Origin: Trametopsis cervina
Lineage: Eukaryota > Basidiomycota > Agaricomycetes > Polyporales > Irpicaceae
Direction of reading: 5' to 3'
Length of the DNA: 64,000 bases
Assembly (NCBI GenBank): GCA_022385755.1
Contig: MU278358.1
Location: forward strand, 387,133-451,132
The notes under the pieces are model-generated. The model saw nothing but the letters and a program-made list of their open reading frames with translations, made no database searches and was not told the origin of the DNA. Below are positions 11,161 through 22,950 of this stretch, in pieces. The position numbers and the translations under genes are program-made. Numbering within the stretch: the first letter of the stretch is position 1; every line of letters starts with the position of its first letter.

Positions 11161-13343
11161 ATGGCTCCCCGGGATCGCTCCTCCGGCCTGGACTTTTCAG
11201 ATGGCAAGATGCCCTCACTCGACCAGCACCCTGATATGGACAAGCCGCTTAATGGCGGCAGCTACCTTCAGCGTAACAAGACCGAGCGCAGACGTCTGCA
11301 GGGCCTCCAGAGGTCAAACACGAATGCCTCACAGAAGACCGCCCCTTATGTCCCCAGGACCTGGCAGGAGAAGTGGAACCTGTGGATGATCAACGAGGGT
11401 GGAAGGAGAATCTTCTTCTTTGTTTGGATCTTCCTGCATCTCCTTGTTGCCGCCCTGGGTACTATACACTACCAGACGAAGGATAATCTGAACACAGCGA
11501 GAGCAACATTTGGCATTACTTTCAGTGCGTAGCGTTATCCATGCTAGGCGATCGTATTGCTAATCAGTCGCGCTCCTACTTAGCCATCGCTCGTACGGCC
11601 GCGCTCGTTCTTCACGTCGACGTTATATTTATTCTGTTGCCTGTCTGCCGTAACTTCATCTCCCTCCTCCGCCGTACTCCCCTCAACCACTACATTCCCT
11701 TCGACAAGAATATCACGTTCCACAAGGCCACCGCATGGTCTATTGTGTTCGGCACCGTCGTCCACATTGTGGCGCACATGGTCAACTTCACCAAGCTCGC
11801 TCTCGCTGACACCTCGGCGAACGGAGCCGGCGAGAAGATCGTCGCGTTCCTGGTGGCGAACTTTGCGACTGGACCGGGTGTCACGGGCTGGATCATGACC
11901 GCCGCGCTCTTCATTATGGTGTGGTTTGCAATTGAGAAGCGTCGCCGTGCCCACTTCGAGTGGTTCTGGTACAGCCACCATCTGTTCATCGTGTTCTTCA
12001 TCAACTGGCAGCTGCACGGCATGTTCTGCATGATCAAGCCCGACCGACCTCCGTACTGCTCGTACAACACCATCGGTGTCTTCTGGGTGAGTTGTCACTG
12101 CCGTAACTGTGCCTCGTCTGGGCGTGAGACTGATGAACAATTAATTTAGCGTTACTGGCTCGTCGGCGGTGTCATCTGGATCTTTGAGCGCATTCTTCGT
12201 GAGGTCCGCTCGAGGCACAGGACATACATCCACAAGGTTATCCAACACCCGTCAAACGTCATGGAGCTCCAGATTAAGAAAGAGAAGACCACCACTCGTG
12301 CCGGCCAGTACATCTTTTTGTCCTGCCCCGAGGTCTCATACTTCCAATGGCACCCCTTCACTCTCACGAGGTTTGTCACATTTGCTTGAATGTTACGTAA
12401 CAACTTTAACTGATAGCTATGTCATTAAGTGCGCCGGAGGAAGACTACATCTCCGTTCACATTCGTGTCGTTGGTGATTTCACAGGCGCTCTTGCAAAGG
12501 CCGTGGGCTGCGATTTCGACAAGAAGAAGGGCGGCGAGAAGGGTGAGAAGGACGCTGTCAGCAAGGTCATTCAACCCCCCGTCAACCGCGTTCTCCCGCG
12601 TGTCATGGTCGACGGTCCATTTGGCTCCGCTAGCGAGGACTTCTTGAACTACGAGACCGTCTTGCTGGTTGGTGCCGGTATCGGTGTCACGCCATTTGCC
12701 TCGTACGTTTCATTTGTTATGCTCGAGACGAGGCGTCGGTGTCTAATATGCGTATCTCCTTGTTAGGATCTTGAAATCAATCTGGTACCGCATGAACAAC
12801 TTTAACGACTCCAAACCGACACGTCTCTCCAAGGTCTACTTCACCTGGGTTATCCGTGACTTTGGCACGGCCGAATGGTTCCACTCGCTGCTGCAGGCTA
12901 TCGAGGAGCAGGACACGCAGAATCGTATTGAGATCAACATCTACCTGACCGCTAAGATCAAGGAGGACGACATGAACAACATCATCGTCCAGGACGTGGG
13001 AGCCGAGAAAGATGCGATCACCTCACTCCGTGCCCCAACGCACTTTGGAAGGCCTAACTGGGACCGGGTGTTCTCTTCAATTGCCGAAAAGCACCCTGAA
13101 ACAGACGTCGGAGTGGTACGTCGCAGTGTTGCGAAAGCCTGAGTGTGTTCCGGCATCTAATCACCGTGTATTTGTAGTTCTTCTGTGGTCCCTCTGTCCT
13201 TTCCCGGACGCTTCACGCGACGAGCAACAAGTGGTCGAACCCGAAAGGCACCAGGTTCTTCTTCGGCAAAGGTCCGCGTTTCGCACGTTCATCTTCCTAC
13301 TGTCGCTTAATTAACGCTTTTTTGACATGCAGAGAACTTCTAG
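11161..13343 (+). CDS. noxA: NADPH oxidase A (Nox1/NoxA type)
   Basis: Membrane flavocytochrome that passes electrons from NADPH through FAD and two haems to O2, giving superoxide; in fungi it serves hyphal differentiation and fruiting. Seven exons (11161-11524, 11584-12086, 12150-12370, 12430-12702, 12767-13115, 13178-13271, 13333-13343) encode about 604 aa. Six membrane segments carry haem-ligand His residues, for example in [11 protein letters not shown] and [14 protein letters not shown] binding is at [14 protein letters not shown], and NADPH binding at [15 protein letters not shown] and [13 protein letters not shown]. The C-terminus ends in the conserved FFFGKENF, with the last 11 nt on a separate tiny exon. 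There is no EF-hand region, which separates it from NoxC/Nox5. Confidence 0.96.
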
Positions 13344-14272
13344 TCGTGGATCTTGTAGTGGGTACGAGCTACTCTGGACGGCGGAATTCATCGGGCATGG
13401 ATCACCCGTCGGAGGGAGCTCTGACTGTATACAACAGTGCTGTATTTAATGCGAGGTTTGTGTTTAGGAAGTTGAAGGATTTCTGGATATACACACCTAC
13501 CCCATCCAATGGTATCTCCGTGGGCTTCCTGTGAGTGCTCTTGAAGGTGAACCGCTGGTATATCGATCTGCCTGGTTTGCAAAGAATGGCTATCATAGAT
13601 TGGGTTGTCGGTGGGATGGTATCGGCCCTTACCTGTCCGCGGGGCTTCTGAGCGTGTGCACCTATTTCTGTGACGGTTTCCTGTGGATGTTGAGTACCTT
13701 CTAATGGCAACTGCCACCCACGCAGGCCTTCGTGGTCGGTTGAGAGCATTCACCTGTTCATTTCAAGGGGCACATGTCAGCGCAAATTAACTGGAGTAAG
13801 GGTCTGCACCAGACTCGCTTTCGCAGGAGGCACTGGCCACGGATTGGCTGGCAGTTCTGGGAAAGCTCGTATCCTGAGCATTCACGAGGCCGGCCGCGAG
13901 GGCTGCAATCACTGCGAGGGTGCAATGAGACTCGGTCATGCATTGCCGCCATACAGTAGTCTATCATGCGATCCCAACAGCTGAGGAGACCTGTGCACGG
14001 CACAATCGTTGAGCCCGTGTGCGCAAGGCCGGTGCGAGAGCGTCGTGCGTGCTCTCGCGCACCCGGATTCGAACCCAGTCGATCACGGACGAGGAGATAG
14101 GTCCAACCGGCGCTGTTCCTGCGTGGGCCGCGGCAGAGAGGCGACCATTTCTGTCCGAGGCGTCCGCGGAAGTCTCCTACCTCACTCATTCCTTGGGCAG
14201 AATAAGAGGACCCTATGCGGCCGCCTCGCGTGTCATGTTCTTCCCGCCAATTCACCTTTCGTCTGAGACACC
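13344..14272. other. Intergenic, no gene recognised
   Basis: 3' flank of noxA and upstream region of the acetyltransferase gene. A 251-codon ORF on the minus strand (13758-14513) is Arg/His/Ser-rich, overlaps the next gene and has no family feature, so I treat it as chance. Confidence 0.5.
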
Positions 14273-15401
14273 ATGACTGCTCCTGGTCTGGTCGTGCGCC
14301 GTGTAAACCCCTCCTCCGGTGCGTGCCCGCTCTTGCTGTTCGATACCTTCGTTGGGGAAACTTTTTACATTCGTGCTCATGTCGTGCTTTGCCTTTGTGC
14401 CGCAGATGATGAGTGGCGGATAGTGATGGACGTGCTAATGCGCACCTTTTCAGAAGGTGAGTACTCGCTTGCGGTACATTCCTGCTTGCATGCCACAACC
14501 CCTGAGTGCCCATCGCTGACCCCTATGGCAATACAGACCACACCCTAGAGGCCCTCGGCGACGGGAGCGCATCGACCGCAAAGCTGAAAATTCAGTTGAC
14601 CGTGGAACGCTCTCTTCGCGAAGGAGAGTCCTATATATTATACGAAGGCGACGAACCTTGCGCGACAGCCGTCTGGATGGCACCCGGTTATGATTGGCGC
14701 ATTGCGTAAGTTCACATTCAGATTATGCTGCGACGATCTCCGACGAGTGCACACACACGCACACTGACCATGTTTGCCTGCAGAGAGGATCCGTATTTCC
14801 TAAGCCAAGTGTCTGAAGAGATGCAGGAATGGTACAGCCACCACGTCAGTCTAGTCCTTCCTTGGATGTCGTCGAACTGACATTCATTCGTGATGCATGA
14901 TGGCGCAGTTTGTCCCCAAACATAGCGAACTATACGGGTTAGCTGGACTCGATCGGAGTCGAGGAAGGAAAGACGCGTGGAAGCTGCTCTTCCTCGGGGT
15001 GCTGCCTTGTCACCGAGGGAAAGGGGCCTGCAAGACATTGATACAGCTCGTCAGCCGCAAGGTACGCACGCCTTACCGTCGCAGCACAAGTGCTGACTCA
15101 GGACCGACGTGTTACTAACAGGCCGACGCCGAAAGCAAGAGGATCCTGGCCGAGGTAACATCCCCAGCACAGGTCAGTCCTCCCCTTTATCTGAGTGCAA
15201 AGTGTCAGTCAGGGCGCGCGCAGCCTCCTGAGTCCTCACACCGCGGCGCCGCATTTTGTCCACTTGCAGGTCCAGCACTTGTGGGACTTCGGGTTCACCT
15301 ATCGCTCCGTCAAGAACTTCTCGAGTCCACGTTTTTCCGGGTTTCCTATATGGCTCTTGGTTCGAGAGCCTGGGTACGGCGGGACGCCAAGGCAGAATTG
15401 A
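14273..15401 (+). CDS. GNAT-family N-acetyltransferase
   Basis: Acetyl-CoA-dependent N-acetyltransferase of unknown substrate, in a group common in basidiomycetes. Seven exons (14273-14318, 14406-14456, 14537-14705, 14784-14844, 14909-15061, 15122-15172, 15270-15401) give about 220 aa. The N-terminal part shows DEWRIVMDVLMRTFSE. The acetyl-CoA loop is LLFLGVLPCHRGKGACKTLI, matching the R/Q-x-x-G-x-G/A pattern, with Cys replacing the more usual second-loop residue. The C-terminal beta-bulge region reads AEVTSPAQ then HLWDFGFTYRSVKNF, the typical x-x-x-F-G-F block. All seven exons join in frame across introns with normal borders. No signal peptide is seen, so the protein is likely cytosolic. 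Confidence 0.82.
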
Positions 15402-18400
15402 GCCCGGAAGCGAAATACTCGTCTCCACGAGCATCTTCCGACGCTCAATGAGGCTGCGTCCGCGCCAGCACAAACAGCCAGCGCCGCGAGGTCGCGAGGT
15501 TCCAAGATATACCCGACGGGTACTTTGCCGTCTACAGCGCCCGTTCGGTGCGCTGCTGCTGCCGCCAGCTGCGCTGTCGGTCTGTTACGCGAGGGTGAAG
15601 GCGCTCTCTTACCTTATTATTCGTTCTGGCAAAACCTGTTGTTTTTTATTCTGTATTCTGGTGTTCGGTCTCGAACATTGTTGTACCCCGTGACGTAGCA
15701 CCTGCGCATCCCGTGTTGTCTTCGCGTAGATTATGTATCGCTAGTGAGATGAAAATGAATGGTTGAGGGATACAGCCACAGCAGATATATACTCACGATG
15801 ATGTGCTCATGTGCTCCGCGATCCCGTTGCAATCCGTAAATTGTCCCACGACGGACATCGTGGTCGTTGCGCACCTCGCGCCGAACACAGCGCACCGATT
15901 CTGTGAAGCTTCACCCGAGGGTAAGAACGTCAGAACCGCTTCGTGTTACCCGCCGGCGCCGCAGCGAAGCTCTGCCTCTCATCTGTCCGTCTCCGCACCT
16001 TCTCCCGTACGTCCCGCTTTTCTGGCAAGAACTGAGGTATCAGAAACACAGTCGAGAACAAAGAGCATTATTTTCTCCCCACTCGTGCAATACAAGACGG
16101 ACAGTGCGTTACGAATTTCTGTAGCAAAGCATATGCTGCGCACCGCCCGACGCGCCACCCACTCCCGGTCTCCAGGAGAACCCACAGCGCGGGCGGTCAT
16201 CACTGCGAGGATCGGTCAGCGAGTCGTTCTCGACGCAGTTCTATAGTACAGAACTTACCGGGCTAGCAGCCTCCCGGTGGGTATATGATTGGGAGGCGTT
16301 GTTTCACCGTCAATCCACGAATGTCGACGGGAGATGGAGCAAGCTACCCTGGCATGCCGCAGCCCTAGGGTCTGTCGCACTTGACTGGTCGTGGCTGGGT
16401 GTGGGTGTGATCAGCGTGACGAACATACATACTCGCGGGAAGGTGCTCGTGCATCGTCCCATCTCGCCACACCTGAACGCCGGCAGGCGGCTCGTGCGCG
16501 TGCACGGTCCTGAATGATCCAGCGTTCCCGCGTAGACCGTTCTTCCCCACTAAGCAAGTCACGCCTCGGCCGTAAGGGGTGCACGGTGTCTATGTGCGGT
16601 CGTTACACGTACAACGGCCCCTCTCTGCTGCCAGACATAATTCAGATAAGTGAAGTTTGCACAATAGAACGGGTATGGGGTGCGAGCGCGAGTCCATTCA
16701 GTGGCCAACGCAAATCCATGGGCTTTGATGATCTCGCAAATAATTGAATGCGTGCGGCACGCCTGCATTGTAGGGGTAGTAGTGGATAGTGGGTGGGTGG
16801 TAGAGATGAGCATATGTTATCCCCGCGGGACGCCTTGCGACGATAGATTGGGAGCTTGCCTGAGTGGCATGCGAATTGTGTATGGCTGGGCCGACGGAAT
16901 GCACACGGAGGAGTGCGCCTGTGTGCAGGAAGAGATTTGTGGCCTCGTCACGACCGCTGCGTTCGCTGCCCTCTGCAGTCCCGGAAGCCTCAATACTTAT
17001 CCACCTCTGACGTACCTTTGCACTTTGTAAAGTAGAAAGGTGAACCACAACGCTGCTGTTGCGTGTCTGCTTGCACTTTACGGTGGCCCGCTGCAGGAGT
17101 TAAATCTCCATTTCACAGGTGATCATCTGCCCTGCACTCTTGTCGTGTGCGCTGTCAACAGATAAATGGTCAGCTTACTGAGCAGTACACACCAGTAGCC
17201 TGGCAGGCCTGCCGCATTGCTGATCCTGATAGCCCCAACAAGCTAGTCCCTCTGCCGATGACATTCGGTATCACGGACTTTGCGTGTGAACCGCCAACTG
17301 CGTAAAAACAAATACTGCACGTAGGTACTTACATGGCAGGATTAGGAAGTTAATTGGAACGCTCCTGCGAGTGGGCCCTAGAGACCATGCAACAACGATG
17401 CACTGTGATTGACACTCTACTGAAAGAATGGGCCTTCTCTCAACAGCGTAGCTCGCGGCGTTATACTACCATGTCACTAATGAGACAGGGAACAGGGCAT
17501 CGCACTGCCTACGCGTTCTTTCATCAGATCATGTACGGCCGTGAGGAACACGGACACCACCTTCCTTTCTGCGTAAACCGCTCCTGCCGCTCGCGCGAAC
17601 CATCGACGGCCTCATACGCTGCTCAACGGTTTCCCTGGTTCTCCCAAAAGCCCGTGATGAGGCGCTTGCTTGGGGCCCGTACAGACGCCGTAGACCGCCG
17701 GAAAAGGGCACGAAGGTTATAGCGTGAAGCTTCTCTGGCAAAGCGGAGACAGAATGTGATTGCGGAGCCGGGAAATAGGGCTGTTGGGGGGTACAATAAG
17801 TTGGAGAGGAGGCCGAAATAGGAGGGCTCACATGCGCCCAGTAGGTGGTCGTGTTGATGCAGCGCAGGGGAAAGATCCGTCTCGCGCTGGAATGGCTCGA
17901 TTGAGTCCTGTGGCCGAGGCAAAAGCATGGGTGGCAAGATGACCAGTCGCCTGCTCCTGCATCATCGGATATAGAGAAATGACATGGCAAGATTTTGTGA
18001 GCGCATTGACAAGATAAGGCATTTAGAGGCTCAACATGCTGGCGACACACCATTTCACAGAAGGATGACACGGATCGGAACGTCGAGAGCGCTCTGGCGC
18101 ATTGCGCCTCTGTGCACTTGCTGCTGAGATGCTCGGAGATCGAGTGCCTCGGACATCCCCACGAGGGTCCTCGTCCGTCCGCTGCTTGACGTCTTATTCT
18201 TATTGAGGGATATTGCTTGGGGGCACGCCGCACCCTCGCTGATGGTCGTCAGGCGCGAGCCATACCGCCACCGCGTCTTGTTGTTGTCCGATTTTGCAGG
18301 GACAAGACCAAGACTGGTATGGTATGCGCTTGCGAACGTCGGGCACGGTGAGCCCTATGACCAACGTAGCAGGAGCATCGATGCTAGCCGCGGTCCGGGA

Positions 18401-19279
18401 GGACATGGCGGGCGACCCGCACGGGTGGCACTGTGCCAGGGGTCTACTAACGAAGAATGGCTATTAGAAAAGCGTAATGATTTGTAGGAGAATTGGTTAC
18501 CGCAAAGACTAGGTTTAGTTTGGTGGAGGCTGAACGCATACGCGTGTCTGTTCAGTGCTGTCGTGCCGGAGTGGCCACAACGCTCGTCTATCGGTGTGAA
18601 GGATCTAACTTGGCCGGCATTTCGCGGTGCGCTTGTGTGGGGTTCTGGGAGCCTGCGATGATGAATATCAGTCTCACTTGCACTCGCCAACACATCGAAC
18701 GCTGCAACGCGCAACAGGTTGTGTTGTTGAGCCATCGCTGTGTTGGGGAGAAACAGTTCGCCCAGTTGTGGTGCGGTGAGGTGGACGGGTTTGGACGCGA
18801 GAACAATGAAACTCAGCGCCGGTGCGCTGAGTGTGCCGATGTTGCCGAGGACCTAAACCTTCATGACCCTGGCCGTGCTGACCCACGCTGCGCTGAATGT
18901 TGGGAATAAAGAGGCCGTATCTGCGGTCGCACCTAGCCAATTGACTGGCCGGTGCCAGTTGGGAGTCTCGCGGTATAATCGGATACCCTTTGCGGCAGGC
19001 GAAGCGGAGGATTTACCCGAAACAAATTCGGTGCGTAGATGGATCAGGTCGCCAATTTTCTGCAACCACTAAATCTTGCCTCGGCAGTGGACAACAGGAG
19101 AGCCGAATACCCTTCAACGCAGGGAGGCTCTCGGCGGCTAGGCTCGTAAATTCGCAACACGTATATATATCGAACTGCACTGATGCCCGGTCCTGTTCAC
19201 AGTTGCGTTTTCCAACCCCGATCGCCCCTCTCTTACGTTACGCTGCTGTAACCTCTTGATGCCTAGCTCTTCGTTAAGC
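15402..19279. other. 3.9-kb gene-poor interval
   Basis: No exon chain or family feature was recognised on either strand. Overlapping ORFs of 100-234 codons occur at 16680-17048 on both strands and at 17529-18233 on the minus strand. They are Ser/Arg/His/Cys-rich and lack splice-linked extensions. An uncharacterised gene or relic cannot be excluded around 17.5-18.2 kb. Confidence 0.45.
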
Positions 19280-20469
19280 ATGGCAGGAACGTCTGAACAG
19301 CTCACTGGCTCATCCTCTCGTGACATTGACCACGACCGTCCAGAGCGGAGCCGCAATGGTGAGTGGTGACAGTGGACGAGCGAGCTAACAGGTTCTGATG
19401 CGCTGTCTCTTCTTCGCCTCTGACCAGCTAAGGCCCAAGCCAGGCATCGCGCAAAGCGAAAGGCGTACATTGAGCAGGTGGGCCCACTTTTAACCCCATA
19501 TCTCCTTGCGTCACCGCTGACTCGCGCCGTTCGCCGTTCAGCTTGAGCAAACGGTCGTCAGACTTCAAAATGCGCTCTCGACGTCGCCCGACCAGGTGGC
19601 GAGCCTCCCACCGCCACTTGTGCGCATCCGCGAGCTGGAGCAGGAGAACGTGCAGCTCAGCCGCGAAGTTGAGGAATTACGTCGCGAGCTCGAGGCAAGG
19701 AATGCTCGCCTTCGCCCCGATATAGATCATCGACATCATGCATTCGCCCCTTACGACGATCGTCCCTTCGATCGCGAAGCCAAACGGCGACGAGCTATGC
19801 AAATGCCGGACGAGCCTTACCTGGTGAGCGGCGAGCACAGCGGCTCCTCGGTGCGAGGATGTATACTGATGCGCTCTTCCCCCGCAGCTCACGAATAACC
19901 AGCTCCCGAGCCCACCGCTCTCCACAGCGTCCTCTCTGACGCCGTACACGCACACCGTGCCGGCGCCCATGAACCATCAGCGATCTCCCACTACGACCAA
20001 CCCCATGACCTCCTCCTACGGTCTCTACCACATGCCAGAAACGCCGTCCTCAAGTACAGCTTCGAGTCCGTCGACGACGTCATTCTCGGCGAGTGTGCCT
20101 TTCTTTCTCCCATTTTGCCCTGCGCAGGATGCACGCAGCACGAACTTCGGATCCTAGTAATCAGTACTTTTTACAGCCCACCGAACAGTTCGCCTCCTTC
20201 GCGCGCAGTGACCGCCCCCAGGCTACCCACCCCTCCGGGCAGTCGTATCCGAACCCGTGCGACTATGGGGCGGTCAAGGTGGAGGAAGATTCGTATGCTG
20301 TACGTAATGGTTACACTTCAGCCCACAACTTTTAATGACGTTTCGTTTACGGCACACGAAGGACGTTCATCATCTACCTCAATCTAACGGTTATTCCTCC
20401 TCGCTATCTGCGTTTGGGACGGGCCAATCCCCACTCCACCAATGGCATACCTATCCCGAGCGTGGTTAG
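19280..20469 (+). CDS. bZIP transcription factor
   Basis: DNA-binding regulator. Six exons (19280-19358, 19428-19477, 19542-19823, 19888-20092, 20139-20299, 20362-20469) encode about 294 aa. The basic region and leucine zipper run continuously across exons 2-3: NAKAQARHRAKRKAYIEQLE is followed by heptad residues (TVVRLQNAL) and a second coil, RIRELEQENVQLSREVEEL. The remainder is Ser/Pro/Thr-rich, typical of activation or low-complexity regions, and the protein ends HQWHTYPERG. The acceptor at 20138 and the final exon are chosen because only these keep the reading frame; a readthrough of the exon 4 donor would stop at 20157. The target genes are unknown. Confidence 0.85.
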
Positions 20470-22200
20470 ATCAAAACGAGGATCGTTACGTTGGACTCCA
20501 TGGGTCATTGTCCCGCAACGGCGTGTCCCATTGTGCTCTCATATCGTCCTTGCTCCACCTTGCTCTGCATATCCGCTGGTCGCGCTATCGTATATCATTG
20601 CTCTCCTTGTCTGCTGCATACATACCCTTGTTCTCCCTGCTATCCGAATTGCTCGGAAATACGGCTGATTTGTTCATAAGTGTGTTCCTTATCGAAAGCT
20701 GTAATAGCCCCGTCGTAATGGAAATTCTCCTCACAGCCCCTCATGCGGGAAATACGGGCAATACGGCAACAGTACACCGCAATGATATCTCATGTCCGTC
20801 AATTTCCCATGCGCATGTTGCTGGGAGGATTTTATGGGTCATGTTCGCTGAAAGCGGTTTAAATCGGCTGCGCTGTTGGAGTTGTTAGGCTCCCGCATTT
20901 TATGGATACCCCTCGGATCGTTCCACATACCCGACCGCTGAAGGTCCACTCGCAGATTGCCAGTCTCATCGTGTCGATGCCAAAGTTTCATCAGCGCGAT
21001 CGTGACCGGTACCGTCAAACGAGTGCTTGTTCAGCTCAAAAGAACACAATGCAATGTCCGTCCGATGAATCAGAAGTTGCTATCGCCAATGGGGAAGGTC
21101 AATAAACGCTAGTGCTCTCGGCGATGAACCGATACTATTGTATTCGTGTCCTCTTAGCTTTGGGAGCAAAACAACGAGCTAACTGTGCAGGATGGACCAA
21201 AAACCCATGAGGATAGCTGACGCCACGACGCAGATGAGTACCTGGCGATATGCGAAAGGGCCAACGGCCGAAATGCCGTAATACGGTGTCTTAACGGTCG
21301 CTTACCTGGTAAGGGATCTCTGAACCAGCCAGTTTGCTCTCGACTGATTTTCTTGGGAGGTCACCGTGAGAGTGCCGCATGGTGTCCTCCACTCATTCAC
21401 CATTGCTGCCGTGCCTGTGGCTGATACACCTAGGCGCCCACGTCACGTCGTGACAAACGAGGTTTGTGGCCACGGCCTTGCTCATCTCCATGGCCATGGC
21501 AAAGACTGGAGAATGGCCAAGGACGCAGGAGGTATAAGGCGGCGAGAGGGGCGTGCGAGGACGGGCTTAACCTCTTCGCTTCCTTCAACGGTATAAGCGC
21601 AATTGTCACGACTACGCCCGGACGAAATGACTTACTCCCCGAATGCGATGCTGTCTGCGGCTGTCAACAGAAATACGGGAGAAAGCACGCGTCTCAGTCC
21701 ATCGAACACGCCTGCGTTCGTCCCGAAATCTCCTAGTGCATCGAAGAGTGCAAAGGCGGAGAAACTTGCTGCTCCTGGCAGAGGCTTGCGGACCCTTGCA
21801 GGCGTAGCTGCAGACGCGGCGCCAAGAGGGGCAGGAGTCCCTGATGGGAGACCCGCAGAAATCCGAAGAACGCTAGGAGAATCGGTACGAATGAGCGGCA
21901 CAGCCATCGCAGCGCACACCGTCAATTTCGATAGTACGTCTTCTATCCAACGTTCTCTCCGGTCCGGAGGGAGTAAAGCAAAGCTCACGAGAATACCGTT
22001 CGCTTTCCTAGTATTGACAGAATTGCCTTTCACGAGTACGATGCTCGACACAGCGAGCGCGGCACAGGGCTCGTCGATCCGAGATACGGAGTACCACGCA
22101 TGGGTAGCGGTCAGGCGTACGCTGGAAGCCCACAGGTGCGGATACTTCATTATTTGCCCATGGGAATCCGAAGACTCATAACACGGATCCAACAGCCTGC
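20470..22200. other. Intergenic with a doubly open stretch
   Basis: No recognised gene. At 21603-22213 both strands are open for about 190 codons in antiparallel frames. The plus frame is Ser/Ala-rich and could be an upstream exon of the transaldolase-like locus, but shows none of the expected N-terminal transaldolase motifs. Confidence 0.4.
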
Positions 22201-22950
22201 AGGACGAGCTCACAGATGCTTTGGCAGCTGAAGCTACAGACCAGTATGTATGTAGCCATATTTCGGGTTACTCCGCGGTTGAGATCCATTGCCTGACGGA
22301 CGGCGTTCCCCTAGTTGGTCGAGTTGGGAGAAGCACTCATGGATGCAATCGACGGTCCTCACTTCATGCCCTTAGGCCCGATTTTCGGCTCTAAGACCAA
22401 GATGGTGTCACATGCACGACACATGATCGGCCTCTTCAAGGATCAGGAGCGTGCACGGACGCGCGTCGTGGTGCCTGTGAGTTGCAGCGGTGATTCGACG
22501 CAAAGTTTGCGGCTGAAACTCTCTCTCAGATACCGGCAACAGAAGAAGGTTTATTAGCTGCACAAATACTGAAGAACGAAGATGGTATACAGACAAACCT
22601 TTGCTTCGTGTCTGGATTTGTCCACGCCCTTGCATGCATAGAGGCGGGTGCCAGCTACATTAGCTTTTCCTGCAGACTTGTGCGTCGGCCTGCTCTCTTG
22701 CGTGTGGGTCATATTACTAAAGATGGAAGCAGCTGGACTCTGTGGCGTTGCCACAGATGCGAATGGGAGGAACTCATCATCGGAAAGAAAGACAATGGAT
22801 GGCAGAAATCATGGCCACCATTGAATATCTAACTCTGAACAATTGTGAAACACAATCTGTTCTCACTGATCTGTGTATGGTATGTTATCACGATATCATA
22901 ATCACTTTGACCGGAGATGACCTACTTGTCGCTGAGCAGAGACCAACTCC
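22201..22950 (+). pseudogene. Transaldolase-like relic lacking the Schiff-base lysine
   Basis: Exon-like blocks match the class I aldolase-fold transaldolase family. Near 22202-22247, DALAAEATDQY corresponds to the helix before the active site. 22315-22476 gives LVELGEALMDAIDGPHF and SHARHMIGLFKDQERARTR. 22530-22678 gives IPATEEGLLAAQILKNEDGI and QTNLCFVSGFVHALACIEAG. In active enzymes the block before PAT is K-I-P-A-T, with Lys forming the Schiff base. Here the best splice joins VVVP to IPAT, so the Lys is absent. The N-terminal TTNP region is missing and the frame breaks near 22820 (NHGHH then IEYLTLNN in another frame). Likely a decayed copy; a divergent, spliced non-catalytic protein is the alternative. 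Confidence 0.6.

Noticed and set aside
11580..12140. 186-codon minus-strand ORF
   Set aside because: Antisense shadow of the second noxA exon, very charged and without motif.
14055..14075. GGATTCGAACCC, which looks like the complement of a tRNA T-loop
   Set aside because: The surrounding minus-strand sequence has a mismatched T stem and no acceptor, D or anticodon stem at the required distances.
13758..14513. 251-codon minus-strand ORF
   Set aside because: Arg/His/Cys/Ser-rich composition, no family motif, and it overlaps the first exons of the acetyltransferase gene on the other strand.
17529..18233. 234-codon minus-strand ORF
   Set aside because: No recognisable domain, Cys/Ser/His-rich, competing open frames on the same DNA. 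Mentioned only in the gene-poor interval.
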